Assembly: GCA_030848705.1 (NCBI GenBank)
Contig: CM061236.1
Coordinates: 139,801,970-139,865,969, forward strand
DNA: 64,000 nucleotides
From: Heracleum sosnowskyi
Taxonomy: Eukaryota; Streptophyta; Magnoliopsida; Apiales; Apiaceae
Direction: 5' to 3'
Position 1 is the stretch's first letter; the number at the start of each line of letters is the position of its first letter. The notes beneath the pieces were generated by a model. That model did no database searches. It saw nothing but the letters and a program-made list of their open reading frames with translations, and was not told where the DNA came from. This document shows, in pieces, positions 11,729-21,873 of this stretch. A program made the position numbers and the translations under genes.

Positions 11729-11739
11729 TTGGGGGAGAT
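11729..11739 (+). other. Polypurine tract of element 1
   Basis: TTGGGGGAGAT lies directly against the TGTTGGG start of the 3' LTR and is the usual primer for plus-strand synthesis. Confidence 0.8.
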
Positions 11740-12803
11740 TGTTGGGATTTATGGGTGATAACATAGAAACAACTTAACTTTGAATGTACTTAATTTTTAA
11801 TTAAGTAGAACATACTGTCACAACCAAAGTATGTTCTTGTAATCAATATGTAATGTTATTCTAGTTGTATAATTTGAAAGAAGTTCACTTGCTGTGTTCA
11901 AGCCTCAAAGGATGCATAATTAGATGACAACATGAATAAAGGTTACTATCCTAAATCTTCGACAGTAAGATTACAAGAAGACAGAATGTTGAAAGTCAAG
12001 ACAGCATATTCACTCTGACAGCAACATTGGCGGAAGACTACGCGACAGCAACTTTAGCCCTCGACAGCAAGTTTGGAAACCTCGACAGCACACTATGCGG
12101 GGAACTCCTACTGTCACCAAAGGCACATTCCTGTGACAGCAAGCTTTGTGGCAAAAGTAACTGTCTCGAGAAAGACCCTTGTTCTAAGTATCTTTCTCAG
12201 TCAAATCCCGTGACAGTTTCAATGTTCAAGAAACAGGCGTGTTGCAGTATCCCTAAGTTGCACCAAGTCTGCAAGACTACGACAAAAGCTTCAAGCACTG
12301 CAAAACAAAAGCGAATCAATTCAAGAGCAAGGTCAAGTCTCTATTTGCTGAATTGTTTAAGCTGGAAATAGAATGAATCTAGGTTGCTTTCTTTATAATG
12401 TATATCTGACATGTTAGCAATTTAGGAAAGTCACATGGGTAAGACAATCTGTAAGAAGCTGCCACTTGCCAGTGACAGCAACTTCACAAACCCGTGACTG
12501 ATAGTGATAGGATTAGTCTTATACCTATTGTCAATTCATTCTAGATATGTAACGAAGACAAGCAAGTGTCTTAAAGAAAAACTGAAGCTCAAGAATTCTC
12601 TCTTGAGGTTGTAGCAACACTTTGAAAAATAAATAAAACATTTATTTTGTGAATCATGTCTTCTCGATTACACTGTTTGTGAATGCATACATATTATTGA
12701 TAACATTCAATCTTAGTTTTGGTTGTTGAAACTGAGATTGAATTTTATCAGTATTGCATTCATCCCCCCCCCCCCCCCCTTCTACAATACACAAGGACCA
12801 ACA
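11740..12803 (+). repeat. 3' LTR of element 1
   Basis: The LTR is 1064 bp, starts TGTTGG and ends CCAACA, a perfect 6-bp inverted end. Some thirteen signature words (CTGTC/GACAG) occur between 11813 and 12480. Near the 3' end there is a C16 run (12764-12779) followed by TTCTACAA, which matches the end of the other LTRs in this window. The 5' LTR for dating is not in view. Confidence 0.9.
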
Positions 12804-13685
12804 AATACTTCTGATGATAATAATGTTACTTCACTAGCTCATTATATCTTGTGCTCACTTCTCTCCGGAACACAGAACTCACTGTGAGTCTGCGACATTG
12901 ATCACAGATGTCCGTTTCAGGCCCAATTCAACTCAGCTACTGACAGCTTCATATGACAAGTCTGTGAGATTGTGGGATGCAGCTAATGTAATTATCTATA
13001 CTCAGTTGTGTATACTTGTTTTTAATTCTGAATAATATTCAGGCGTTGAACCGTCAGACATTTTTATTACATCACCTCATACTTGTTCCTTTTCTTTGTT
13101 AATTCCTCTAACTTGTTCTTGCCGCCAAGTTACTGTCTGCAAGCTTATATTGGGCACACCTCTCATGTTATCTCCCTAGACTTTCATCTAAAGAAGAATG
13201 ACATGTTCTGCTTTTGTGATAGTGACAATGAAATTCGTTACTGGAACATCAGTCCATTTTCATGTACTCGAGTTTCAAAGGTTGGTCCATGAAACTTACC
13301 TTTCTTCTCCCAGACAAATATAAATTTTATTTAAATTGTAACCTATCTTGTTTTTTTTATTTATTGCTCTTGTCAGCAACGAGGTAATTCACAAGTGAGA
13401 TTTCAACCAATAAGTGGTCGCCTACTAGCAGCAGCATCAGATACAGTTGTGTCAATCTTTGATGTTGAAACTGACATGCAACGACATTCTTTTCAGGTTT
13501 GGCATTTGATGTTATTTGTTAGTGTTTAGTGTTCTCTAATCCTTCAACATTTTTGGTCTGACCCTCTGGGCATAACTTCTCATTGCTAATTACATTTTGA
13601 TTTGCCACCTGGCATGTTTTATCAGGGACACAGCAGCGTGGTTAACTACCTATGCTGGGATCTAAATGGTGATTATTTGGTCTGA
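12804..13685 (+). pseudogene. LEUNIG-type WD40 co-repressor fragment, truncated by element 1
   Basis: Conceptual exons give WD40 segments very close to the plant LEUNIG family. These are LITDVRFRPNSTQL with VRLWDAAN (to 12987), YIGHTSHVISLDFH through DNEIRYW (about 13130-13280), QVRFQPISGRLLAAASDTVVSIFDVET (13378-13496, split here by its introns) and GHSSVVNYLCWDLNGDY (from 13626). LEUNIG proteins are nuclear transcriptional co-repressors. Splice sites still look usable, but the last exon runs into TGA at 13683-13685, the remaining repeats are missing and the upstream part is cut off by the retrotransposon. The remnant just after the insertion (a DDNNVTSL-like stretch) seems to jump a segment of the family protein, so this was probably already a pseudogene. 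Confidence 0.75.
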
Positions 13686-14460
13686 TGGTAATTATCCTTC
13701 ATAAAATAGCACTAGTTTATGTACTAATTACACGGCACAGGTGATTTCCAGAGCATCACATGTTAACAAGCAAGCCAAGAGAGGACAGAATTTAAATAGG
13801 AGTACATTTTATGCAATCATAATTTAAAAGTATCTTATTAAGCATTGGAACAGTATAGTGATTGACTGAAGGTTTAGTAAAAGGACAGGTTGTTAAATAA
13901 CAATTTCAAATTTGTACTAATTGTTCCCATGCCCATGGTTTAATTATATTTTCTAAGATTTAGATAAGGTGTTTTGTTTTTATGATTTATGAAGTCCTTT
14001 AATTTAAAGTACTGATATATGATTGTAGCTGTTGTGGGAATGTACAGGTTGAGCTCCTTCTGTAGGTTTGAATCACGATGTCATGGCATCACAACTAGAG
14101 ATGCATCATTAACAGAAGTTTCTGAAATGGGATCTTCATTTGGAGAGCTAAAACTGAAGTTGCAGCACTTGGGGACCTATTGTGAAGATCTAAAAAAGAC
14201 TCTAAGGCAAGCAACACAAGGAAAGAATTACCAAGGTTTTGAAAAACTAGGAAATGTGCCTGAAAAATTAGGAAATGTGCCTATATGAATGTAGTTTTGA
14301 TATTTGGATGTTTTGGATTATGTAGTTAGTTTCGATATGAATTGGATAATATAGTTGGCCTATTGAATTTTATATTTGGTTTTAGTTTATATTGGCCTTT
14401 TGATTTCGATATTTGGTTTTGGTTTGGCTTTTTGATTTTGGTCATTTGGTTTTGGTTTTT
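13686..14460. other. Unassigned stretch between LEUNIG fragment and CACTA end
   Basis: AT-rich. An open frame at 14106-14288 (+, from an internal ATG) encodes a short polar helix-prone peptide with a duplicated EKLGNVP ending. I do not recognise it; it could be the remnant of a transposon gene. T- and G-rich TTTGGTTTT repeats fill 14390-14460. Confidence 0.4.
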
Positions 14461-14854
14461 GGCCATGTCAAATAGGGCATTCATGTATTAAAAAAATACA
14501 GAACTTACATCACTTTCGCAAAAAATCGATGTTAAATATCACAAGTAACATCAGAACACTAATGTCTAAAGAATAGAAACCGCTGTAAAAGAGAAACATA
14601 ATCATCAGTTCCTTATTAAGAAACCGATGTTAAAAAGGAACATAGACATCAGTTCCTTATTAAGAAACCAATGTTAAAAAGGAACATAGACATCTGTTGC
14701 TTATTAAAAAACCGATGTTAAAGATTAACATAGACATCGGCTAAAAACCGATGTCTAATACCCCTACCTTTCTCTACACATGCAAAGACATCGCTTCTCT
14801 TTTTCAATAGACATCGGTTTTTAGCCGATGTCTAATGCAGTTTTTCTAGTAGTG
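14461..14854. mobile_element. Terminal region of a CACTA (En/Spm) transposon
   Basis: The block ends TTTTTCTAGTAGTG at 14841-14854, the complement of the common plant CACTA end CACTACTAGAAAAA. Inside it, a unit of roughly 55 bp (TTCCTTATTAAGAAACCGATG...) is repeated at about 14610-14720. Two palindromes built on AGACATCGG/CCGATGTCT lie at about 14730 and 14806. Such subterminal repeats bind the element's transposase in En/Spm. No matching left end is visible, so this is an end fragment or the other end was lost. Confidence 0.65.
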
Positions 14855-15057
14855 GCTATAGGCCGTGGCCAAGCCCGCACGGATTTGTTTTTGGGCTCCT
14901 CCTAAAAGGCCTCATACTAATGGAGTTGTTTTTGGCCGGCTTATATTCAAGATAATTCTTCTTTATTTTATCGATGTAGAACTTGGGTTGACACCTACTC
15001 TACACAATACATCATATCAATCCAACAAAGCTAAAAACATTTGTATGTGTTAGTTGT
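14855..15057. other. Short unassigned stretch
   Basis: Contains a GC-richer segment (14855-14945) followed by AT-rich sequence. It resembles dispersed repeat DNA, but I cannot place it in a family. No gene. Confidence 0.3.
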
Positions 15058-15059
15058 TA

Positions 15060-15371
15060 CTCCCTCCGTCCCTTTGAATTGTAAACATTGAGGGTGGGCA
15101 CGGAGACCAAGAAAAAATATAAAAAATGAGTAAAATTAGATTAAAAGTGGGTAAAGTGGTGGGATCTATCAATATTTAATAATAGATTTGAGATAATGGA
15201 GGAAAGTAGTGGGTGTAATAGTGTTTTATATTATTATAGAATAGAGATAGTGGAGAAAGTAGTGGGTGTAATAGTGTTTTATATTACTAAAAGTTACTAT
15301 TTTGGAATGTATAGAAATAAAAGGTACATCCCAAAATGAAAACTGTATAAAAATGAATTGGACAGAAAGAG
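15060..15371. mobile_element. Stowaway MITE (Tc1/mariner-type)
   Basis: The left end CTCCCTCCGTCCC and right end GGACAGAAAGAG form the classic Stowaway terminal inverted repeats, flanked by TA on both sides (15058-15059 and 15372-15373). The length of 312 bp fits. An internal segment (GTAGTGGGTGTAATAGTGTT) is duplicated in tandem around 15207-15275. There is no coding capacity. Confidence 0.85.
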
Positions 15372-15502
15372 TATTTGTTTACTTGTCTAGGTAATCAAAT
15401 TCAAACTTACTATGCTTAATTTGGAATATTACAAACACCCCGTCTTGTTGACCATATCAATGTCCTCATTGAACATACAAATAAACCCATAAATGACCTT
15501 AA

Positions 15503-15774
15503 GGCTCTGTTTGGGATTGCTGTTAAAAATTGATGTGCGGTTGAAAAAAGTGCTGTTACAAAAATCAGATAATTGTTTGGTAATATTTTTGATATGTGCA
15601 TGTTTCGAAGTATAATATAAAAAATTAATGTTGTTGGTAAGGTTTGATGTTGAAATCAGTAGATGCTTCCCGCAATAGCTGAAAAACAGCTTTTTTTAAA
15701 AACATGGGGGAATATGTTTTCTCTAAGAGCAGCTTTTCAGTTAAAAGCAGAAAAGCAGCAATACCAAACGGGCC
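15503..15774. mobile_element. Tourist-like (PIF/Harbinger) MITE, copy 1
   Basis: It begins GGCTCTGTTTGG and ends CCAAACGGGCC, and is flanked by TAA on both sides (15500-15502, 15775-15777). It is the same family as the copy at 47119-47466 (shared interior such as TTTGGTAATATTTTTGATATG). The 3-bp TWA target duplication points to PIF/Harbinger. Confidence 0.75.
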
Positions 15775-15777
15775 TAA

Positions 15778-17541
15778 GTTTACGACTCAATCCATAAATG
15801 ACCCTGACAACCACCACAGGTCAAAAATAGTATTACAATTAAACATCTATTAACATTAAGCTAATGTACTTAAAAATGTAAATGTTCAGTCTTTAAAAAG
15901 GACTAAATATTCCGTAACATGTTTCAAATAGATGAATATTATATAGTTTTATATCGTCTTACCTATTGGAAGAAAAAAAACAATTTTACTTCATCGATTA
16001 AAGAAAAAATAAATGAATACGTATTATTATTCGTTATGGTCAGTGGTATGTTGATTTAAGTTAAGCACTAACTTGTATTGTTTGGTTGAATTGCACTTTC
16101 ATTAATTAGTACTTGAATCTAGTAATTAATGAAAAGCTGAATTAAAAAATATGACATAAAATTAGTTGTTCGACTACTCTTTCTATGTACTGTCCGATCA
16201 TCCAATTTTTCGTATTTTTAGCTCAAAAAAATTAATAGAATTGATTTATGTTCAATTCATTTACTATTTACATCATATTATTATTGTAAAATTTTTGTTT
16301 CATACGATTGTAGATCCATTAATTGGTTATTATATATGAGCAACATAAAAATTCATTTATGCAGTTTTCATCAATAATATTTTTTATTCAATGTAACATA
16401 TAATTGTTCGGGTATACTAAATTATTCGTTTGAAATATATATTTATTTCCGTCCATTTGCATTGAGAATCATTTAATATTTACATGTTGCACAATAATTT
16501 CATGATGTAATTATATTTTTGAAATTTTGACTATATGAATTTAAAATTGACAGATAGGATACAAACATTAATGATTGTGCAAACTTTTAAGCCCTAAAAT
16601 CACATATTTATAACAAGAAAATAATGAAAATTTTGTATAGTTGAAAATGTAAAAGTAAATATTGTTGTTATAAAAGTAATTATCTTGCTATTATAAATAT
16701 TAAAAAAATTATATAAAATATTATGAGTAAATGAATCAACTGTTTAATAGCATAAGATCATGTGGGGTTCGTTTGACACCTTAATGTTTTAATGTTTTAG
16801 ATGAACTGACTTAACATGAACTGATTACTTAATGATATCAGATCTCCTGAGAATGGTTTCAGGTTCAAGTCCTCTCACCCCATTTATTTAATTTAAATAT
16901 TTGTTGGTATTGCTAATCGGTATATATTTGGTTGTTTATGTTGTCCTGACAATTTAGCTGAAAATCAGGGTCACTTTACGCGATCGACCTTTAGGAGAAT
17001 TGTTTTAGATTTTTAACTATCAGCAATAAAAATATGTGACTTGGAATGATGTATGTGTAACAATAATGTATTATTTAATTTATATTGATAAAAATAAATA
17101 AATGTTATCGTTGTGGAAGTGAATATCTTGTATATTAAATAAAAACAATTTTTTTTGTAAAATATTACATGTAATTGAATCTGCATATAAATAAATAGGT
17201 ATGACCCTAACAACATATTAACATTATAAAAGACAAAAATGATTGTGCAATAATTTACTTAGAGTTAAAAAAATTAATAACTTGATCAATTTAGAAAAAA
17301 TAAATGGAGTTCGTGCAATTTAAGAAATTAAGCTAGAATGGTTGTGCAAAAATTCTGCGGGAACCCATCTAATAAAATCTATGTTATTTGTTCCCTCATT
17401 TTAGTACAAAAGGAGTTAATAATGACTTCAAAAAAGTGAAAGTGATTATACATTATCATTTTAGGCCATTTTGAACTTAAAATGATTTTTTCAAGATTTA
17501 ATAATAGTGATTTTACTGGTTTACAAACTTTTGTTAAAGTA
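15778..17541. other. AT-rich intergenic DNA
   Basis: I find no gene. The only notable site is GGTTCAAGTCC near 16862, a perfect RNA polymerase III B-box, but no matching A-box or tRNA fold is evident upstream. Confidence 0.5.
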
Positions 17542-17546
17542 TGTAT

Positions 17547-17893
17547 TGTTGAGTATACAACAACGAAATCAAAACTCAAATCGAATAAACAAGAACAAGA
17601 AAATAAATGACAATGATACAGGACAAAGATTTACGTGATTCGGAAATTCCTACTCCACAAGCCGCACTAATTTTGTATTGATCTCTTACAACTATGTTGT
17701 GTTATGTTGTGTTCTCATATGGTGGTGTTTTACAATTATATGAGATTATTTATAAGAGAAAAAATGGGTCTAAACTAATCAAAGTCTAAATCTAAAATTT
17801 TGAAATTACTAACTCTAATTAGAATTCAAATCTGAAAATTCTAACTCAAATCAGAAATCAATTCTGAAATCTGTTAACTCCACAAACCCAACA
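17547..17893. mobile_element. Solo LTR or TRIM-like element
   Basis: The 347-bp block starts TGTTGAG and ends CCCAACA, and is flanked by TGTAT (17542-17546) and TGTAC (17894-17898), a near-perfect 5-bp target duplication. It contains no coding sequence. The arrangement fits a solo LTR left by recombination between two LTRs. Orientation was not determined. Confidence 0.6.
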
Positions 17894-17898
17894 TGTAC

Positions 17899-18314
17899 TC
17901 GGTACAAATAAATACTATTCATATAAAAAATTTCATATTATTATATTTGTTTTTCTACAACAATAAACTTTTATCAATAAAACAAACTATAAAAATATAT
18001 GTATTTCATGTAATACAAATGAATAGGTTCCGAAATATATGCATATTAAAATTGATAAACTTTGTCATGCATGGTAAGAGAACGATTACAAGTGAACGGA
18101 CACACACATCTTGGAATAGATATATACCATCAAGCTCATCATTCAATCCTCTTGACAAAGCCAAACTAATATATCAAGTACCTTGAGATAATGATGTTAT
18201 ATCTTTCCAAAAGATGAAATAGCGCGTACGAACTGTTAGAAAATAAATGTATTATATTATTTATATTTGTGTAAAGGGTATTTTGGGGACTTTAATTTAT
18301 GCTAATTTATTATA
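17899..18314. other. AT-rich intergenic DNA
   Basis: No gene or repeat structure is recognised here; a short open frame at 17893-18186 looks accidental. Confidence 0.4.
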
Positions 18315-19370
18315 TCTATACTATATTATTAAAGCCGAAACATTAAAAGTTTTGGTTTTCGGTTTTCGGTCGGTTTTGGTTTTCGGTCTTTTATTATATT
18401 TAATAAATAATAAAAATATATAAATATAGTAACTAGATGATTGCATTTTATAATTAAAATATTTTTTTTCTAACAAAATCTACTCATTTTTCAAAAATAT
18501 CATGGCAATTATCTTTAAATTAAAACATATTATATGTTATATTTGTTATCACAAAAATCTTTGTTTTCCAAAAATATGAGGTGCAATCCTTACTTAATTA
18601 TTTTAAAATCTATTTTAATACTCTATTTAATAAATAATAAAATAATATAAAAATAGTAACTGACTGATTGTCTTTTATAATTAAAAAAAATATTCTAACA
18701 AAAGCTACTCCTTTTCCAAAAATATCACGACAATTACCTTTAAATTTAAATATATTATTTTTTATATTTGTTATCACTAAAATCTTTATTTTCCAAAAAT
18801 ATGAGGTGCAATCCTTACTTATTGATTTTAAAAACTATTTTAATACTCTATTTAATAAATAATAAAATAATATAAAAATAGTAACTAGCTGATTGCCTTT
18901 TATAGTTAAAACATTTTTTTCTAACAAAATCTACAAGCTATTAAAACACATCTAAAAATATTACGGGCAGTTACTTTTTTTAATTAAAACATGTTAAATT
19001 TTCTATTTGTCCTTATTAAAAAAACTTACTTATTTTAACATGTCAACGTATTTTTTTAATAAATATAATTAATATAATTAAAACACTTCTAAAAATATCA
19101 CGGACAATTACTTTTTTTAATTAAAACATGTTAGATTTTCTATCTGTCCTTATTATTAAATAAAATAATATTCATAATACCTCATTTATCTTCTTTAGCC
19201 CCATATGTATTTTTTTAATATTTTTGTATGTTCCAATTAATATTTAAGTTTCTCATTTTATAATTTATCATATTAATTTTTACTTTTATTTTAATATTTT
19301 CCATTCACATTAAATTTTTTAGTTTATTATTTTTTAAGTTATAGGCTAGTAAGTATTATACTAAAGGATG
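18315..19370 (+). mobile_element. Helitron-like 5' end followed by 226-bp tandem repeats
   Basis: A|TCTATACTATATTATTAAAG at 18315 looks like plant Helitron 5' ends, which begin TC after a host A. It is followed by a TTTTCGGTTTTCGG-rich stretch and then an AT-rich tandem repeat. The landmark GTAACTRRMTGATTG occurs at 18429, 18656 and 18881, giving a period of about 226 bp. A second repeat of about 137 bp starts at 18943 and 19080. A possible CTAGT 3' end lies near 19349, but I see no convincing terminal hairpin. Confidence 0.45.
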
Positions 19371-19437
19371 TATTATAAACATTAAGTTTATTATAATAAA
19401 GTCTTTCGTTTCTCTCGTATCTGGTACAAGGAGGGTC

Positions 19438-19795
19438 TGTTATTTCCAACAATGTAATCACAGGATTGTAGAAGGGGGTTGAATACAATCCTTTCAATTT
19501 CTAGTTTTTTTTTTGCAAACAAAGATCACCTTAGAACAGAAATATAAAATTGCAATAAACAAAGAACACAAGAATTAAAAATTCAGGTGGATTGATTGTT
19601 CCACCTGAGAGATTTTATTTGAAGAAATCTCCGTGATGTTTAGAAGTAAACACACAGCTGTTAATACAATGTTTTTGCTTCAGCAATTTACAAAGGAATA
19701 TTTTTTTAGCTCTAAAAATTGAAATTGATTTCTTAAACTCAAAAAGATTGCTACACTTTGTTATATATCTCAAGTTTACAAGCTAATTTGACATT
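19438..19795 (-). repeat. Partial LTR in reverse orientation, related to element 2 LTR
   Basis: Read on the minus strand it ends ...AACCCCCTTCTACAATCC...GGAAATAACA. It matches the 3' part of the element 2 LTR (about 21465-21812), including the poly-C/TTCTACAA block and the AATCCACCTGAATTTTTAATTC segment. The rest of the element is missing. Confidence 0.7.
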
Positions 19796-20803
19796 TGGTA
19801 TACTGGTATTGGTATTTTATTTGAGTTTAGTTTCAGCAATTTCTCGTCATGTATGTCTCATCGTCAACAGGTCCTTTGTCAACTGGTACTTCAAGTATAT
19901 TTTGTTCTTCATGGATTCTGGATTCGGGTGTATCTCATCATATGTCTCTGAATTGGTCGTCATTTGTTTAATTGTCTGCTCATTCATCCTTATCTATCAT
20001 GACTGCTGATGACACTCCTATGCCATTGAAAGGTGTTGGTTTTGTTGTTACTCCAACTGTGCCTCTATTTAATGTTTATTTTGTTCTGAATCTTAAGCTA
20101 AATCTTGTTTCGGTTAGTCAATTATGTGAGTCTTGTTACTTGGTCTTTTTTCCTTCTACTACTTATTGTGTTATGGATTTGAGTTCTCAAAAGGTTATCA
20201 GGAAAGGTCGTAAGCAAGAAAGACTTATGTTTGGGATGAACTAAATATATTTGTTGCTGGAACTCCTAGTGTTGATTTGTCCACTTTTCATTTGTGTGAT
20301 TCTTCTTATGACTTTTACCTATGGCATACTCGTTTAGGCCATGTTTCTCAGGTTCGTTTACATTTTTGGGTTTCAATTGGAGCCTTGGACAGTTGAAAGC
20401 TCATGATATTTATGATTGTAGTGGTTGTAAACTAGTGAAATTTGTTGCTTTACCTTTACATAAGAGTTTTACATATTCTCTTGCTCCATTAGATGTTTGG
20501 GGACCTGCTCTTATGCCTAGAAAAGGAGGATCTAGATATTATGTTTCGCTAATTTATGATTTCGCTAGTTATACGTGGATTTATCTTATGAAGCATAGGT
20601 TTGAATTTCAGGATATTTTCAAAGATTTTAGAGCTCATATATAAACTCAACATAATATTGTCATTAAATATCTTTGTTGTGATTTGGAGGTGAATATAAT
20701 TCTAATGCTTTTTGTCAATTGTTTGCTTCTAATAGGACCATACGTCAAACCCCATGCACTGACACTCCTCAACAAAACGGTGTTGCTGAAAGAAAACATC
20801 GTT
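19796..20803 (+). pseudogene. Copia fragment 'X', left part (protease to integrase)
   Basis: A degenerate pol from a different copia lineage. It shows a protease motif (WILDSGVSHHMS) near 19914, a GAG-pre-integrase segment (LWHTRLGHVS) near 20320, and an integrase start (LAPLDVWGPALMPRKGG). TPQQNGVAERKH is near 20765-20800. Several frameshifts and an in-frame TAA near 20642 kill it. It is cut at 20803 by the LTR of element 2. The last 340 bp (20464-20803) recur at 33059-33398 on the far side of element 2. Confidence 0.75.
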
Positions 20804-21812
20804 TGTTAGGAACTATGTTGTTTCTTGATGATAACTAAATTAACTTAGTAAAAATTGTACAAGTAAAATGTAGCCATCAACGGATAGTATGTTTTTGCAG
20901 TATCCGTTGATGGGTAGCTTATCTACGGATAAGACTCAATGTAACATGCTTTTGTACTTCTGATGTTGAAGTTGAAGTAGTGTTGTTAGGTTGAATAAGT
21001 CATGTTGACTATTAATAGATATGTAAAATAGGGAGGCTAATTATAAATAGTTGATGCCTTGTAATTTTGCATAAGTGAAATTGACTGTCAACGGATAGCT
21101 TAATTAGCCTTCAATGGATGTGGAAAATGTACTGTCTACGGATAATAGCACTAACTATCTACGGATGTGATCAAGATACTATCAACGGATACAACTCAAG
21201 TAGCTTCTACGGATACACACTGTACTTTTGAAAGGGACAGATCAGTCAGAGCACATGGGTTGACAGACTACACAAAGCATGGAAGCCAGTATTTCTGGAA
21301 AGATCACAAGAAGAAGTAGCATTCTGTTTGTATGGTCAAAAGTAGCATTTCTATAAAAGACAATCAGCCAAGAAGGGGAAGCTACCAGCACATGGACCAC
21401 TACTCATAATGAAGAAACAAGGATCTTGAACAGATTTACTTTTTGTATTATTGGCTGTTCGAAATACCTTGTAAACTTGGGAGATATAACCAAGTGTAGC
21501 ATTATTCTAGAACAAGAAATCAGGTTAGGCAATTTAGAAAGCTAAAGGCAATATCCTTTGTAAATTGCTGAACCTAGAATAGTGTGTATGCAGCTGTGTG
21601 TTTATTCCTAAACATCACAGAGATTTCTTCAAATAAAATCTCTCAGGTGGACAAAAACAATCCACCTGAATTTTTAATTCTTGTGTTGTCTAATTTGTTT
21701 TTCTGTTCTTGTTTTAATTTCATATCTTCACTATCAAGAATCAAAGAAATTTTAAAGATTGTATTCAACCCCCCCCCCTTCTACAATCTTGATTCATTGT
21801 CTGGGAATAACA
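20804..21812 (+). repeat. 5' LTR of element 2
   Basis: The 1009-bp LTR starts TGTTAGG and ends AATAACA (5-bp inverted end TGTTA/TAACA). About eight copies of an ACGGATA-type word (TCAACGGATA, TCTACGGATA or complement) occupy 20877-21215. They precede a TATA box, TATAAAAG, at 21352-21359. The 3' end has a C9 run and TTCTACAA, as in the other LTRs. Confidence 0.85.
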
Positions 21813-21814
21813 AT

Positions 21815-21826
21815 TGGTATCAGAAC
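21815..21826 (+). other. Primer binding site of element 2
   Basis: TGGTATCAGAAC lies two bases after the LTR. It is complementary to the 3' end of initiator Met-tRNA except for one base (the usual site reads TGGTATCAGAGC). Confidence 0.8.
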
Positions 21827-21873
21827 AAGCTTCTAACATACAAGAAGTTCAAAGATCTAAAGACAACTGAATC

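Larger units (their letters stand above)
1..12803 (+). mobile_element. Element 1: Sirevirus-like Ty1/copia LTR retrotransposon, 5' end outside window
   Basis: The order is gag with a zinc knuckle, protease, integrase, reverse transcriptase and RNase H (copia order), then a long extra ORF after pol, a purine-rich tract and a 3' LTR. An extra ORF between pol and the 3' LTR is the hallmark of the Sirevirus lineage. The 5' LTR and gag start lie before the window. The 3' LTR ends at 12803 and is followed by AATAC, the expected 5-bp target duplication; its partner is outside. The insertion abuts a LEUNIG-like gene fragment. Coding frames carry several stops and frameshifts, so this copy is not autonomous. 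Confidence 0.9.

Noticed and set aside
13709..13722. CACTAGTTTATG as the left end of the CACTA element at 14854
   Set aside because: It lacks the CACTACTAGAAAAA continuation, and the neighbouring triplet does not match the one after 14854.
16862..16872. B-box GGTTCAAGTCC suggesting a tRNA gene or SINE
   Set aside because: No A-box at the right distance and no cloverleaf can be drawn; a single 11-bp match in AT-rich DNA is weak.
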